From positions 7,316,001-7,380,000 of the forward strand of contig NC_135360.1 of NCBI RefSeq assembly GCF_051622035.1: a stretch of 64,000 nucleotides of DNA, written 5' to 3'. Origin of the DNA: Arctopsyche grandis (Eukaryota > Arthropoda > Insecta > Trichoptera > Hydropsychidae). This document shows positions 1 to 10,349 of the stretch, piece after piece; within the stretch, counting starts at the first letter, position 1; every line of letters begins with the position of its first letter. Both the position numbers and the translations under genes were made by a program. The notes below the pieces were generated by a model. It had not been told where the DNA came from. It ran no database searches and saw only the letters and a program-made list of their open reading frames with translations.

Positions 1-182
1 CCGTTTCAACAATAAAATCAGATATATTGGCAAACTCTGATAGGGAATGATCGATTTGGGGTCACAAATATCCAAGTTGACTAGCAGCACTACAGATACC
101 ACTCGGAATAAATAATTTTCAATCTACGGGATCGAACCTTTTGTGTTAAGCATTAATGCAACCACTAAGCTATGCTGCTGAC
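1..182 (-). repeat. tRNA-derived SINE, cut by the window edge
   Basis: Read on the minus strand, this has a tRNA-like head: AGCATAGCTTAGTGG (box A-like) near 165-178 and GGTTCGATCCC (box B-like) near 127-138. The family core follows, including an AACTCTGATAGG complement near 34-46. The core continues to base 1, so the 3' tail is outside the window. It is the first of about 16 copies here. Confidence 0.75.
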
Positions 183-607
183 TAATATGCATATACAGGT
201 ATTTATAATATATTAAAACGAAAGCGATGTACATATGTATGTATTTATTGTTTTTATTTTTCATGGATAAGTATTTAGAATTCAAAAAATAATAATACAA
301 CTATCAGAAGTTCCAAAGAATGTAGGAGATTGCAACGTAACCACTGATGATTTGTACGCGAATGGCCGTGCGAATCGTGGGGATGCATTGAAAATTGAAA
401 AATATTAATTTGTATGTACATATACCGTGAGTATATACGAATGTAAGAACGCGCCGTGACCAAGAGTACCCAAACAATGCTCATTTGTACTCGGACGGCT
501 GGGTGAGCCTGCATGCTGAAACAGTAGCGACAATAGTCTCGGATGTGGTTCACGTATCAGTTCCTTGCCAAAACCACTAGTTGAAATATCAACGGGCACA
601 ACACTAG
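183..607 (+). mobile_element. Helitron-like 3' end in unassigned AT-rich DNA
   Basis: Two CTAG-T ends lie at 577-581 and 604-608. The second is preceded by a small hairpin (GTTGA at 580-584 paired with TCAAC at 589-593). This matches the hairpin-then-CTRR ending of Helitrons, and a clearer copy of the same type ends at 45624. I cannot see a matching 5' TC end, and I see no gene in 183-570. Confidence 0.45.
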
Positions 608-748
608 TTATAAATACTAAAGAGGGCCGGAAAGCTTATGTTACTAGTGTTTTTAAAAGCGATTGCAAATTTCCTACATAATTAGGAAATTAAATTTAAG
701 GTAAGGCTCCAACGGTCGACCAGTTTTGGACCTGACCCATTAGGCTTA

Positions 749-1046
749 GGGAGAAAACACACAGCGGTGAATGTGGCACATGATTTTTTTTTTTAGATAC
801 TTTTAAACATGTGTAAAAAATGTGTCGTGCCATGTAGTTTCGTGCCGGGCATTCGTGGAACGCACAGCATGCCCCCCCCCCCCCAATTACTCTCTGGAAC
901 TTTTTCGGTAAAATTGTATGCTTGTATTTATCCTTGCTTGACAGTGATCGATAACGGCGTGTCCCATATTTGAAGAAATGTAGGAGACCACCCACAGCGA
1001 GGAGAAATGCACACGATGTGCCGTTCACCGCTGTGTGTTTTCGCCC
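749..1046. mobile_element. Harbinger-like MITE, copy A
   Basis: A 298-bp non-coding element with inverted ends of about 25 bp. The left end starts GGGAGAAAACACACAGCGG and the right end is the complement of GGGCGAAAACACACAGCGG. It is flanked by TTA at 746-748 and TTA at 1047-1049, a 3-bp target duplication typical of PIF/Harbinger elements. The ORFs crossing it are not coding. A G/C homopolymer lies at 871-884. Confidence 0.7.
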
Positions 1047-1396
1047 TTACTCTTCTCGTATCCCTGTCGCGTTGACGCTAACCGTTAAGGTACTGTTCAA
1101 TGGAACTGTATATAACTATTGTATCAAACAAATTGATCAGATTAGATTACGTTAAGGTAACCAACCCCGCCGATTACAATGGATTGCCATGAATAATTTT
1201 ACTTGTAATTAATGTAATCAACGATCGAACGACTGCTTTTTTTTGTATTAAACATCAATTTTAAAACACGACCTACTGCGATAAGATCAGCTTTTTTTTA
1301 CCTACGCTTATTTATAATTCACAAAAAGCACGCATACGCTTATAAAAACGCACACTATATATAAAAAGCGCCCAGTGTGCATCGAATCCTAAATAA

Positions 1397-2265
1397 GGGC
1401 GCAGAAACAGTAGTACGTGGCACGATTTTGTTTAGATAGTTGTGCACATGTAAAAAAAAAAACGCTAGCACGCCTGCTCTATGCCAGGCCAAATATCACC
1501 CCCTGGAGTGTTTTCGGTGTTATATTTGGGTATGATGGTGCATTTATAAAAATCACTTCGCTCCTTAAAACGAATCATTTGCGCATTAGAATAAAATATA
1601 TTGTGCATTAAATAAATATATATTTCTGTTAAACAAAAAAAATTTTGTACTTGTAATGCAATATTTTATTTGCAGTCTAAAATAAAAAAAAAATGTTTCG
1701 ATCATATGTACATATATGTATATAACAATTAAGAGGTGCGCAGTTAAAAAACATAAAATGACAAATTAAAAATATGGTGCTTAATATATATAAATAGGAT
1801 ATGGTAATGCGCATTTCATTCATTTTAGGTTGCTTTATATTTTTCTTTTGTAAAAGTAATTTATTAAATACTGACCTAATTTAAACAATACATTTATAGT
1901 TTTTCAAGTGATTCAAGTTTTTGTATTATTTTTTTTATTTATTAATGGGTTTTAGTATTATTTCTTATTTAAATTTTTTAAGTGTTCAAATATTATATTA
2001 AAGAAACATAATTTTTGTATGTGTTCTTTTGCTGTTTCTTCTTTAATATTATACCTATATTAGAAAATATTTTTAAATTGTACATTTATATATTTAATAT
2101 ATTTTTAATTGGCACAAATTTTATGAAATGCTCGCGATAAATGCGCTTTTTTTTTTGTTGTAAAATACGCATTTAAATTGTCCCCATATATTTTCCTTTT
2201 ATTGACATGAGTGATCGATAACGGTGATTCCCATATTTGAAGAAATGTTCGAGAAATCTGTCGAA
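1397..2265. mobile_element. Harbinger-like MITE, copy B, decayed and interrupted
   Basis: The left part (1397 to about 1545) matches the start and middle of the family: GGGCG end, TAGATA, the poly-A run, and a CCCTGGAGTGTTTTCGGT block. The right part (about 2200-2265) matches the family's GTGATCGATAACGGTG and CATATTTGAAGAAATG blocks. About 650 bp of very AT-rich DNA between them is unassigned and is either an insertion or an expanded interior. Confidence 0.45.
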
Positions 2266-2295
2266 ATAATAAGATCGTACGAATTAACAATGACA

Positions 2296-2430
2296 CAATG
2301 CACGCCCATTCACTGTTGGAGTCTACCTAGGCTTGCCGTGCCGTACGCTAATGTGTGTCTGGTTAACTCGGTTATCCCGAGACTCAATGTTTCCTCTCAG
2401 TATCCCCTTATGTATCTCCAATATTATTAA
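2296..2430 (+). pseudogene. Possible non-LTR retrotransposon C-terminal fragment
   Basis: The frame contains LPRLAVPYANVCLVNS followed by IPRLN. This resembles the F..P.ARTS.L..S....AI pattern at the C-termini of the LINE fragments at 5.3 and 48.7 kb. It is short with no flanking confirmation, so the call is weak. Between 2430 and 3180 I see only AT-rich DNA with ACATATGTATGT tracts. Confidence 0.25.
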
Positions 2431-3181
2431 TTAAATCAGTATTAATATAATTGTATAATGCATTCAATACTAAGCAAGTTCAACTGTATTTTATATACAT
2501 ATGTATGTACATAAGGTACACCTATCACTTTCTAAAACCCACAAAGTTTACATAATGCATCAGCTACTTCATATGTATGTACGTATGTAAAATGCATGCA
2601 AGTCTTTCCATCACTGATTCAATTGCCCAATGTGCATCGGTTTAATGCACTGTTTTTTTCATTGTCTGTCGTCAGAATCGTTTGTCCACCTTTGGTAGTC
2701 CATTGTTCCACGGCTGTTGACTTTTAATATATGTTATACATGCGTGCGTGTAAACGGTAGTCTGTCGATTTGTATGTAAAACTGTGATGCGGATCCTCGT
2801 TTCCGGTAGTTGGTTTCCGACAGGAAGTCCACCTGTGAATCGACTCCTGAATTGATACGAAGATGAACAGGACGGTGTATAAATATTGTGCGTTGCACAA
2901 TACATGGGTTTTATTTTTACCTAATGGAATTGAGTACTATACACATGTATAAAAGCAAGCTCTTCTTCCATCCCCCTCTTTGTTTTATATTGGATCTCGA
3001 TCCGGTTTTCCAGGAGAACCTGTCTTGAACCCTGTTTGAACTACTGTTTACCCAGCCTTTTGCAGATTGAGCTTATCTGCTTATCTCGAGAACTTTGTGT
3101 CGGCCTACCGGTCTTTCATTTCCCTATGTTTCGTAAAGGATGCTTTTTTTGACGCTTGTTTGGTTGTTTAATATATTTAGT

Positions 3182-3985
3182 CAGCAGCATAGCTCGGTCG
3201 TTAAGCTTCTGCCTAGCACCGAGAGGCGCCGGGTTCGATCCCATGAGATTGAAAATAATTTTTCTGAGTATATCTGTAGTGCCGGTCTCCGTGACGAGCC
3301 GGAATGTTAAATTATAGAAAACGCAAATATCGCAAGGCAAATATCGAAAAATCGAAAAAAAAGGGTGCATGGTAAACGGTACATACTCACTTAATTTGCG
3401 CGAGCAGGATACAATAGGAACAAGAGGAACAGCCTTTTCCTCCCGTATTAATGTGCGCGCGCAGAATACGGGAGGAAAAGCCTGTTCCTCTTGTTCCTGT
3501 TGTGCCCTGCTCGCGCAAATTAAGTGAGTATGTACCGTTTACGATGCACCCTTTTTTTTGATCTTTCGACTTAAGATCTTTCGATTTTCAATCTTTGCCT
3601 TCCGATATTTTTGTTTTCTGTAATTTAACATTCTGGCTCGTCACGTAGACCCCTGTAGTGCTGCTGGTCAAACTTGGATATTTGTGACTCCAGGTCGATC
3701 GTTTCCTATCAGAGTTTGCCAATTTTTCTGATTTCATTGTTGAAACGGTTCCCGATTAAATTTGCTAAAATCTTCTTACCTACTATGTATGTCACCACTA
3801 TTTGATTATGATTAATGTACAATAAAATTTATGTACAATTCATAGATGTCTCCATAATTACGAGTTTTCAGTGTCTCGTAATTTATTGACTTGTGTAATA
3901 AAAATGCTGCATTGTTTGTAATTGACCAAGAAGGCGCATTTGGGTTTACCTGTAAGGCCTTCCTGGTATGTAAATATGTAAAAAA
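3182..3985 (+). repeat. tRNA-derived SINE split by a palindromic DNA element
   Basis: The head at 3182-3282 has box A-like AGCATAGCTCGGTCG and box B-like GGGTTCGATCCC. After the nested element (3283-3652) the SINE resumes with the family core (CGATCGTTTCCTATCAGAGT near 3694-3713), the TTGTTGAAACGGTTCC segment and a 3' tail. The tail ends in a stem-loop (ACCAAGAAGGC at 3925-3935 against GCCTTCCTGGT at 3957-3967) and an A/T-rich terminus. Confidence 0.8.
3283..3652. mobile_element. Palindromic Mutator-like fold-back element, copy 1
   Basis: A 370-bp element that is almost entirely two inverted arms of about 180 bp. The ends read CGGTCTCCGTGACGAGCC and, inverted, GGGTCTACGTGACGAGCC. A perfect 9-bp duplication CTGTAGTGC flanks it (3274-3282 and 3653-3661), and removing the element restores a continuous SINE. 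Long inverted ends with 9-bp duplications fit Mutator-like elements. It encodes no transposase. ORFs read the same on both strands because of the palindrome. Confidence 0.8.
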
Positions 3986-4003
3986 TAAAAATACGACCAG
4001 TGG

Positions 4004-4385
4004 CGTGGACTAGTTAGCATATTATGCTTTCGAGCAGATTGATCATGGGTTCGAGTCCCATTAGAGTCTCACTGCTGGACAGACTTTGGTTTGTGACTCC
4101 AGGTCGATCGTTTCTTATCAGAGTTTGACAATTTTTCTGATTTTAATTAAAACGGTTCCTGTAAAATCTCCTTTACTATCTCTCTTGCTAATCTCAAGTT
4201 ATTCAGCATCTTGAGCGTTCGCCAATTTGATTATAAAATGCTGCAAAAATTTCTCCATAAATGTCACTGTGGATGTTTGTATGAATTTGTATAAAATGCT
4301 TATGTATATTGATTGATTTTATTGTATCTGTATGAGTGCACTCGTCGCTTTGGAGCGATCTGTAAAGGCGAGTGTTCATGTTCTA
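4004..4385 (+). repeat. tRNA-derived SINE, second tail type
   Basis: The head (GACTAGTTAGCATATTATGC and box B-like GGGTTCGAGTCCC) and core (GACTCCAGGTCGATCG) match the family. The 3' tail differs from the 3182 copy: it carries TTATAAAATGCTGC, ATGTCACTGTGGATG and a terminal stem-loop with arms GCACTCGTC (4338-4346) and GGCGAGTGT (4367-4375) around TTTGGAGCGATCTGTAAA. Confidence 0.75.
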
Positions 4386-4403
4386 TGACATAACATATAC
4401 AAA

Positions 4404-4640
4404 CCAGCAACATGGTTAGTGGTTAGCGTGTGATGCTGAGTGGTCAAGTGTTCTATCCGTAGCCCGATGCTGCTGGTCAGACCTTAAATATATATGACTG
4501 CAGGTCGATAGTTTCCTATCAGAGTTTATCTGATTTCATTGTAAACGGTTCCATCAAATTGGCGAACACCTTTCCTGTATCTGGAAAATTCGAGTTTATA
4601 GCATCTTGAATTTGCTGATATTATAAATATACTACTCACT
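4404..4640 (+). repeat. tRNA-derived SINE, decayed
   Basis: The head starts CCAGCAACATGGTTAGTGG. A degraded box B is followed by the family core (GCAGGTCGATAGTTTCC, TCAGAGTTTATCTG, TGTAAACGGTTCC). The tail fades into AT-rich sequence. From about 4640 to 5200 I see no feature. Confidence 0.65.
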
Positions 4641-5204
4641 CTGTAAAATGTATTTATTTCTCGAAATATTAGTATTATTATCGAATTTGTCCATATATGT
4701 ATATGTTAATCTCTATGATAATGTGCAAACTTAATTGTTTATCAATGTTTGTAATGCTTGTATTTAAATATGTACTAATATCGGCTGATAGTTTCGGTAG
4801 TTTAAGAATCTTGTTTTGCGGAAATTTCATTGTTGGGCAGCACATTGAAGATTTTTGCTCAAGAGCCATTACAATCTTGGCATTCTTAATAAGAGTCGGT
4901 AAACCTTTTCAGGGTGCTTACGTGCATCGAATTCTACATATGTGAGTCGTTAGTACGAAAAATTCTTGAGTATTCTTCTATTATATGGAGTCCTAGTTAG
5001 TCGATTGCTTGAAAATTGTTTCTCAGATATAATTATATGACAATTTACGGCCGCTATACTTGGCTCTATCCTAGTGACTATCTTGATTGATTTTTAAATG
5101 CTATTTATTATTACTAAATTATGTTCACGATACATCTTATATATATTTTAATACTGATCTACTGATAAAAACCTATTAACAAGTAGTGACTATCTGGTGG
5201 GAGC

Positions 5205-5480
5205 ACTAGGCTGTAATTCTCTCTGAGTCACGACATAGAGTATATTTAAGAAAACCTTTCTGCAAATTGCTAGTTGGTTTGGTAAGCAATCCTCAAATTC
5301 TTGCGAAATTGAGGTCCAATGTTTCCAGTCAACTCGGGTACATTACATACCGCAGTCTATTCTCTTCTCCTATGGCACGTACCAATTTGATGGCTTCATC
5401 ACTTGCCGCAGGGGCCATCAAGCTGCTAATCCAGATTACTGTTAGCTTAGATGTGATTAATCTAAAATATATCTGATCTG
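5205..5480 (+). pseudogene. 3' fragment of a non-LTR retrotransposon
   Basis: One frame reads LVGLVSNPQILAK, then YRSLFSSPMARTNLMASS and AAGAIKLL. It aligns by eye with the fragment at 48690-48945 (RDLFAPPVARTSMLATSQ, SAIYLL). That pattern occurs at the C-terminus of several insect non-LTR polyproteins. There is no reverse-transcriptase core. It is a dead-on-arrival, 5'-truncated copy. Confidence 0.5.
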
Positions 5481-5519
5481 TTTTCATACATAATTTAATT
5501 ATTGAATTATTCATATCGT

Positions 5520-5862
5520 TGCGTAGGGGTGGGTTCAGGATCCAAATGAACGGCAATAGTCGCTTCACAGCATTTATTCAACGATTCAGGAGGTCCACAC
5601 GTAACCACCGCTCAATCCAGAATGATCTGATCTACCGTGTGTACCTACTTATAAAGGACAAATTGCTCACCACAGCTTCCCCGATCCTTTTATTGTATAT
5701 ACACGTAAAGTTCTACCGTGGCGAGTCTATTGTTCTGTGAGAACTCCAGTGTATCCTTTGTTCGGGCACTTACTGAGTTCCGTTAGCCTAATCCGGGGTC
5801 GCTACTGTTCAACTACGAATGCACTTAGACAGTGGATACTCTCTCTCCTGTTCCCACGTTAC
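5520..5862 (-). repeat. Candidate solo LTR
   Basis: On the minus strand the block has a TATA-like TATATACAATAAAAGG, a later TGAATAAATGCTGTG with a polyadenylation hexamer, and an end of ACCCCTACGCA. It is richer in GC than its surroundings. This layout resembles a solo LTR. I found no clear target duplication and the start is approximate, so it could be another repeat type. Confidence 0.3.
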
Positions 5863-6732
5863 AATATACATATATGTAGGATCAGGATGCGAGGAATTCT
5901 GAATGATTTGAATGGCGCTTATTATGCGTCTTTACGTCAGGTCTGCCAAAGTTACTTAGTTACCCAAAATATATTTTTATATACAAAATTAAATTCAAAA
6001 CGGATAAAAACTTGTCTTGTTAGCACTGAAGCATTTTATATGTCTCGTAGCATTTGTGTGAATTATTCTACAACGTCTATTCTCAATTATATATTCAACT
6101 GAATATATATGAGTAGCACAAACAGGCATACTATATTTACAACACTGAATTGGAGCATTAAATGTAGTCTTTATTACCTCAACTAAGTCAAAGCTTTTCC
6201 ACACATCGTCAAAGTATATGCAGACTCTTATCTAAATAGGACTTCAGAGTAGTAAAATTATGCTACAGAGATAAAAATTCAAATATCATGTGGGATATTT
6301 TTTTCACCATATTAGACGCGGTGAATATAATATACATACATACATTTCATATTGAATCAAATAACCACACTCGTTTTTACAACATACTGTTATTGAATTT
6401 CAAATTATGTATTTCTCAATCAAGATATCGTATTTCATTATGTATGTATTATGTTTACCTTTGAGGGGTCATCGGTGAGTCATACAAAGAAAATTCATCG
6501 ACAATCGTCGACCAATAAGAAACTAGGTACTACGTATAATTTTAAAATACTATCGAATTTTAAAAATCAAAAATATATTTTTTTCCGTAATATTATGAGC
6601 TAATTTTGCTAATTTTTCACTTGACCACGTTTATAAGGGTTGGTTTTCAATCTCAATATTTTTTTTATTTTATCTGAACGTACCAATTCGAGCCGTAAAT
6701 GATTTTAAATTACAATATGAAATGTTTTAGGT

Positions 6733-7203
6733 GGGGCCGCTCATCGTTCGAAAGTGAGCGTGAGCGAGTGAGATGGAGTGATGCGCTCTCGCTCTTGCAT
6801 TATCCCATACAACAGCATTTTTAACTCAATTTAAAATAGATACTGTCATGCTTTGGAGTGATGACAGATCTGTCATATTCGATGTATGACAGATCGCTCC
6901 AAAGCGACGAGGCCACGAATACAGATACAATACAATCAATATACATAAGCATTTTATATAATGCGAATTCATACAAACATCCACAGTGACATTTATGGAG
7001 CTTTTTATAATAAAATTAGCGAACCTCAAGACGCTGAATAACTTGAGATTAGCAAGAGAGATAGGAAAGGGGATGCCAATTTTTATAGGCAAACTCCGAT
7101 AAAAAAAGATCGACCTGAAGTAACAAACCAGCGAGATGAAGAATGGAGAGCGCATCACTCTATCTCACTCGCTCACGCTCACTTTCGAACGATAAGTGAC
7201 CTC
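6733..7203. mobile_element. MITE with 58-bp inverted ends
   Basis: The ends 6733-6790 and 7146-7203 are inverted copies with about five mismatches over 58 bp. They share TCGTTCGAAAGTGAGCG and TGAGCGAGTGAGAT. The outermost bases are G[G/A]GG[C/T]C[G/A]CT. The interior has no coding frame and its right half holds a SINE copy. I could not fix the target duplication; a TA or an 8-bp site are both possible. Confidence 0.75.
6885..7135 (-). repeat. Headless SINE copy of the second tail type
   Basis: On the minus strand it runs from the core (CAGGTCGATC) through the same tail as the copy at 4004-4385: AAGTTATTCAGC, ATGTCACTGTGGATG and the loop GCTTTGGAGCGATCTGT. The tRNA-like head is missing. It lies inside the MITE at 6733-7203, against its right arm. 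Confidence 0.65.
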
Positions 7204-7910
7204 TTAACATTCGTTAGGTAATTAATTATAAGCAATAAAACAATCACAATCATTAGAAAAAAGATGTGACTATTGATTCCAATACTCACTTTCGGCACGG
7301 CAATACTTTATTTTGCATTAAAGACTGTAAAAATTATTCCTTTTTTTTTAACGCTCATGCATCTTAAACGAGAGAAAGCCAACAAGAATCATTGTCATAT
7401 TCGAATTCAATGAGTCAAACTTAGTGAAGATTGATTAGTTTGCGGTAATTTCTCTGTTGCTCAGTGTAATCCGAGCTAAAATTAATTATAAACCAGTTGT
7501 TGCATACTCGGACGTGTCTATTTATATGTCATAATATAAATGCAAGATCTTTTATGCCTGTTTGTATTTGTTCAGCTCTTCAATATGGCACTTATTGTAT
7601 GCGAAAACTCGTTTGACGAGCGGACAACATGCAAATCCTCTAATTGCACGCTCGTAAACCATCGTCGCATAGTTTGAATGCAAGTTTACACGGTGATCGA
7701 TCGTCGTCGATTCATATTAAACGAATTATGATGGATGTGGAGTACGATTCGAATTGTTTCCGATTTGTTATGTGTGTGTGCGCGTCTGTGATTGTTTTGC
7801 GTAGCGCTCCTATAGAATTGTCCATTGTTTTGTGTCTCCGTTCGTTCGGAACTAATCGTTTCCTATTTTGAAAGCTCTGTATTAATATTGTTTGTATGAT
7901 TTGTTTGCAG

Positions 7911-8003
7911 GAATCAAATTGATTATCGACGGCTCGCTGAGCTCCGCCACAGCCTCGCTTATAATCGGAGTGCTCCTTTTGATAGTTGGATTAGGATTAG
8001 CCG
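7911..8003 (+). CDS. Gene 1, membrane-spanning exon
   Basis: Acceptor TTTGTTTGCAG ends at 7910 and donor GTGAGT starts at 8004. Two bases complete an upstream codon, then 30 codons follow. They read IKLIIDGSLSSAT and a hydrophobic helix (ASLIIGVLLLIVGLGLAGLV, finishing in the next exon). This is the transmembrane segment of a type I-like membrane protein, since the next exon opens with a basic stop-transfer stretch. The ectodomain exons are not visible here and are presumably left of base 1 or hidden in 1-7900. I do not recognise the family. The 1914-bp intron after it holds a minisatellite and a SINE. Confidence 0.8.
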
Positions 8004-8450
8004 GTGAGTAAATTTGCTTCGTCTAATCGTTTCATCTACATTGAACTTTGATTTGTAATAATACATATAGTAACGTAGAAATTGGGTGGTGGGTGCTCGT
8101 CAACCGTTGGTTTACTAGCACTGATCACCTGACCTCGCGTTCGTGCCTAAAAGGCCTCGCCGTATGAATAAACTGAAACAACCAATAAGGTCTCGCGATC
8201 CATCGACCAATGAGCTCTCAGCTACATACTATAAATTTTCGGCGGATCTGTTCCGGGCTTCGTTCGGAGCTGGCTCGTCGATTGATCAAGAACAATACAC
8301 TACCTCTACTACTACCCGCTGCGACTTTCTCTCTGATCTCGGAAACCCCTTTACATGTCCACGCCACTGTTTTTACACGGCTTCGCTTGGTATTTGTAAT
8401 GTAAACCGCTTAAAGATGACTAATCAAATATTAAAAACTTATTTGAATTG
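8004..8450. other. Intronic GC-richer block, possible LTR remnant
   Basis: Within gene 1's intron, about 8100-8400 is GC-richer than its neighbours and contains a TACTATAAAT box followed by CTGTTCCGGG. That would fit an LTR promoter. No terminal TG/CA pair or target duplication is clear. A 9-bp inverted pair TTGGGTGGT (8083 region) and ACCACCCAA (8790 region) brackets it and the minisatellite. Confidence 0.2.
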
Positions 8451-8529
8451 AAAAAAAATATATATTTGACGACAGGCAATCAGAAATTACAAAAACACAA
8501 TGAATGTTTTATTTTATATACATATAACG

Positions 8530-8740
8530 GAACGGGAACTGAAAAGATAATCTTGATCTGGAACTGAACAAAGAATCCGGATTCGGAACTGAAAAAGGAA
8601 TTGGGATCCAGAAATGAAAAAGGAATCTGGTGGATACGGAAATGAAAAAGGAATCGGGATCCGGAACTGAAACAGGAATCGGGATCCGGAACTGAAACAG
8701 GAATCCGGAACAGGAACTGAAAAAGGAATCGAAATCGATA
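8530..8740. repeat. Degenerate minisatellite
   Basis: About eight imperfect repeats of a ~24-bp unit built from GGAACTGAAAAAGGAATC and GGGATCC. Both minus-strand frames give long FQFRIPIP-like repeats that are an artefact of the unit. A related motif, GATTCCTGTTTCAGTTCCG, occurs at about 45500. Confidence 0.75.
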
Positions 8741-8894
8741 TCGATGTCGTCATAGAAAATTATATTTTTTGATAACGTCACGGATTCTACCACCCAAACC
8801 TTACATACATTAAACCTTACAAAGTCTCTTACGAAATTATATATTAGATTTTAAAAGAATGATCGTTTTTTTCAGTATTTTTTTTTAAATTTAT

Positions 8895-8960
8895 ATCAGG
8901 AAGGACTAACAGGTAACCCCAACGCGCCTTCTTGGCCAGGAAAATTGTACATTTGATACA
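8895..8960 (-). repeat. Orphan SINE/LINE 3' stem-loop tail
   Basis: On the minus strand: CCAAGAAGGC, loop GCGTTGGGGTTACCTGT, then a GTCCTTCCTG arm. It is the same terminal structure as at 3925-3967 and 53256-53296, without a recognisable body. Confidence 0.5.
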
Positions 8961-9348
8961 GATATTATTAGTATTATACAAAGTAAATACACATCAATTA
9001 ACTTTCACAGATACAACTATGATCAAATTTGTAAGTTTGCAGCATTTTATACTATTCGCTATGTGTGTGCGCTCTTATGGGAGAAAGTCCTCTCACTCAC
9101 CTTCTCTCTAGCGTTCCGGTTACTACCCACTTCTCTAGACTCTCCACACCCTTCCTGACAGTATGGCCTAAGTAGGAAATAATGCTTTTTCTACATATTG
9201 TAGAGTCTCTCTGAAATTGCCAGCTCTTTGAGGATAGAGATGTTCATGCGTCTTGGAATGAGCATGAACATCTGCCTTCAGCACCACATTTCGTAGGCAT
9301 CTGAGAAGTCCTTTACTATCTTTTTAGCGCCGATGTTTCGACTCCATA

Positions 9349-9645
9349 CCAGCAGCATAGATCAGTGGTTAGCATGTAATGCTTTCAATAGTGTTGTCAC
9401 GGGTTCAATCCCTGACTGTGCTGTTGGCCAGACCTTGATATGCGACTTCAAAATCGATCTTTTACCAATTCATCTGATTTCATTGAAACGTGAGGGTGAA
9501 GTTGGCAACCCTGTTATATTTCTCCTAAAATTCACAGCATTTCGAATTTGCTAATTTATAAAATGCTGCAAAGTTTGTAATTGGCCTTGAATTATACCCA
9601 AGTTCAATGTTTGACTATAGATGTCTTGTAAAATAAATAAATATA
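9349..9645 (+). repeat. tRNA-derived SINE in gene 1's intron
   Basis: The head starts CCAGCAGCATAGATCAGTGG, with box B-like GGGTTCAATCCC, a degraded core (AAAATCGATCTTTTACC, CATCTGATTTCATTG) and a second-type tail (TTATAAAATGCTGC). It ends in an A/T-rich run near 9645, about 270 bp upstream of the next exon, and is on the same strand as the gene. Confidence 0.75.
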
Positions 9646-9917
9646 CAATGCAATGGGGATCATGAGAGATCGTACCAGACGGAGACTATAGATAATAGTG
9701 CCGGTTTACTCTCAGATTAGTATGTAAATGCGTAAGAATAACATAATCAGCCGTTTTTTTTAATGTAATTGTAGGTTTTTGTCTAAGATCAGGTTTAGTA
9801 TTTGCAAAGTTTGATAAGTGTAATTTTGGATTTGAAAGAGAAGCAGTTTAGTTTGATGAATGTACCCATGTAAGGTTTGCGCCAATATTGATGCTTTGTA
9901 TAATTGTATGTTTTCAG

Positions 9918-10122
9918 GTTTAGTAATACGCATTATGGTGCGACGACACAGTGGATGGTCCGACGGGAACAAAGGCGTGGAAGCCGGCGGAGGAATCACC
10001 GGTGCCACTCTCGGTGCTCCGAACCCTTCGACCGACCCTCTCGTAGCGTCTCAATACGCACCAGTACGAGACGCTCCCCCTGCAGATGACGAACGTCGTC
10101 AGCTCATGGACAACAAAGAATG
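9918..10122 (+). CDS. Gene 1, juxtamembrane and cytoplasmic exon
   Basis: Acceptor TTTTCAG ends at 9917 and donor GTAACA starts at 10123; the phase joins the upstream exon's last base. The peptide starts GLVIRIMVRRH, which completes the helix and adds a basic stop-transfer stretch. It continues with a glycine-rich segment (VEAGGGITGATLGAP), then PSTDPLVASQYAPVRD and ADDERRQLMDNKE. It looks like a flexible cytoplasmic tail with no catalytic motif. If the next intron is retained, translation ends after one tryptophan (TGG TAA), giving a tail ending NKEW. Confidence 0.85.
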
Positions 10123-10261
10123 GTAACATTACTAATATGACTGATCGCATATGCTCAAAGTGTAATATGTTCTTTGTCGAGTTGAATTCGGGACGTCAGT
10201 AGTGGAAACAAAACTCGGCTTGGAATGGTTATATATATTTCAATAGGCCTTTTGATTTCAG

Positions 10262-10349
10262 CTTGAGCAGTGCGGAGGAGAGCGATCGCATGCTGGAGTC
10301 CGACCCGAGGATAGTCTTGCGTCCGTCGAAGAACGTAGAAGACGCTTAA
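10262..10349 (+). CDS. Gene 1, terminal coding exon
   Basis: Acceptor TTGATTTCAG ends at 10261. The split codon TG|C gives cysteine, then LSSAEESDRMLESDPRIVL and RPSKNVEDA before TAA at 10347-10349. It is acidic and serine-rich, as in many receptor tails. The three exons give 127 C-terminal residues. Clean phases and hydropathy make this a real gene, but I cannot name it. Confidence 0.85.

Noticed and set aside
3182..3260. tRNA gene (and the other SINE heads)
   Set aside because: Box A and B are present, but acceptor stems do not pair and SINE cores follow. These are SINE heads.
8509..8793. Repetitive FQFRIPIP proteins
   Set aside because: They are frames through a degenerate minisatellite in an intron.
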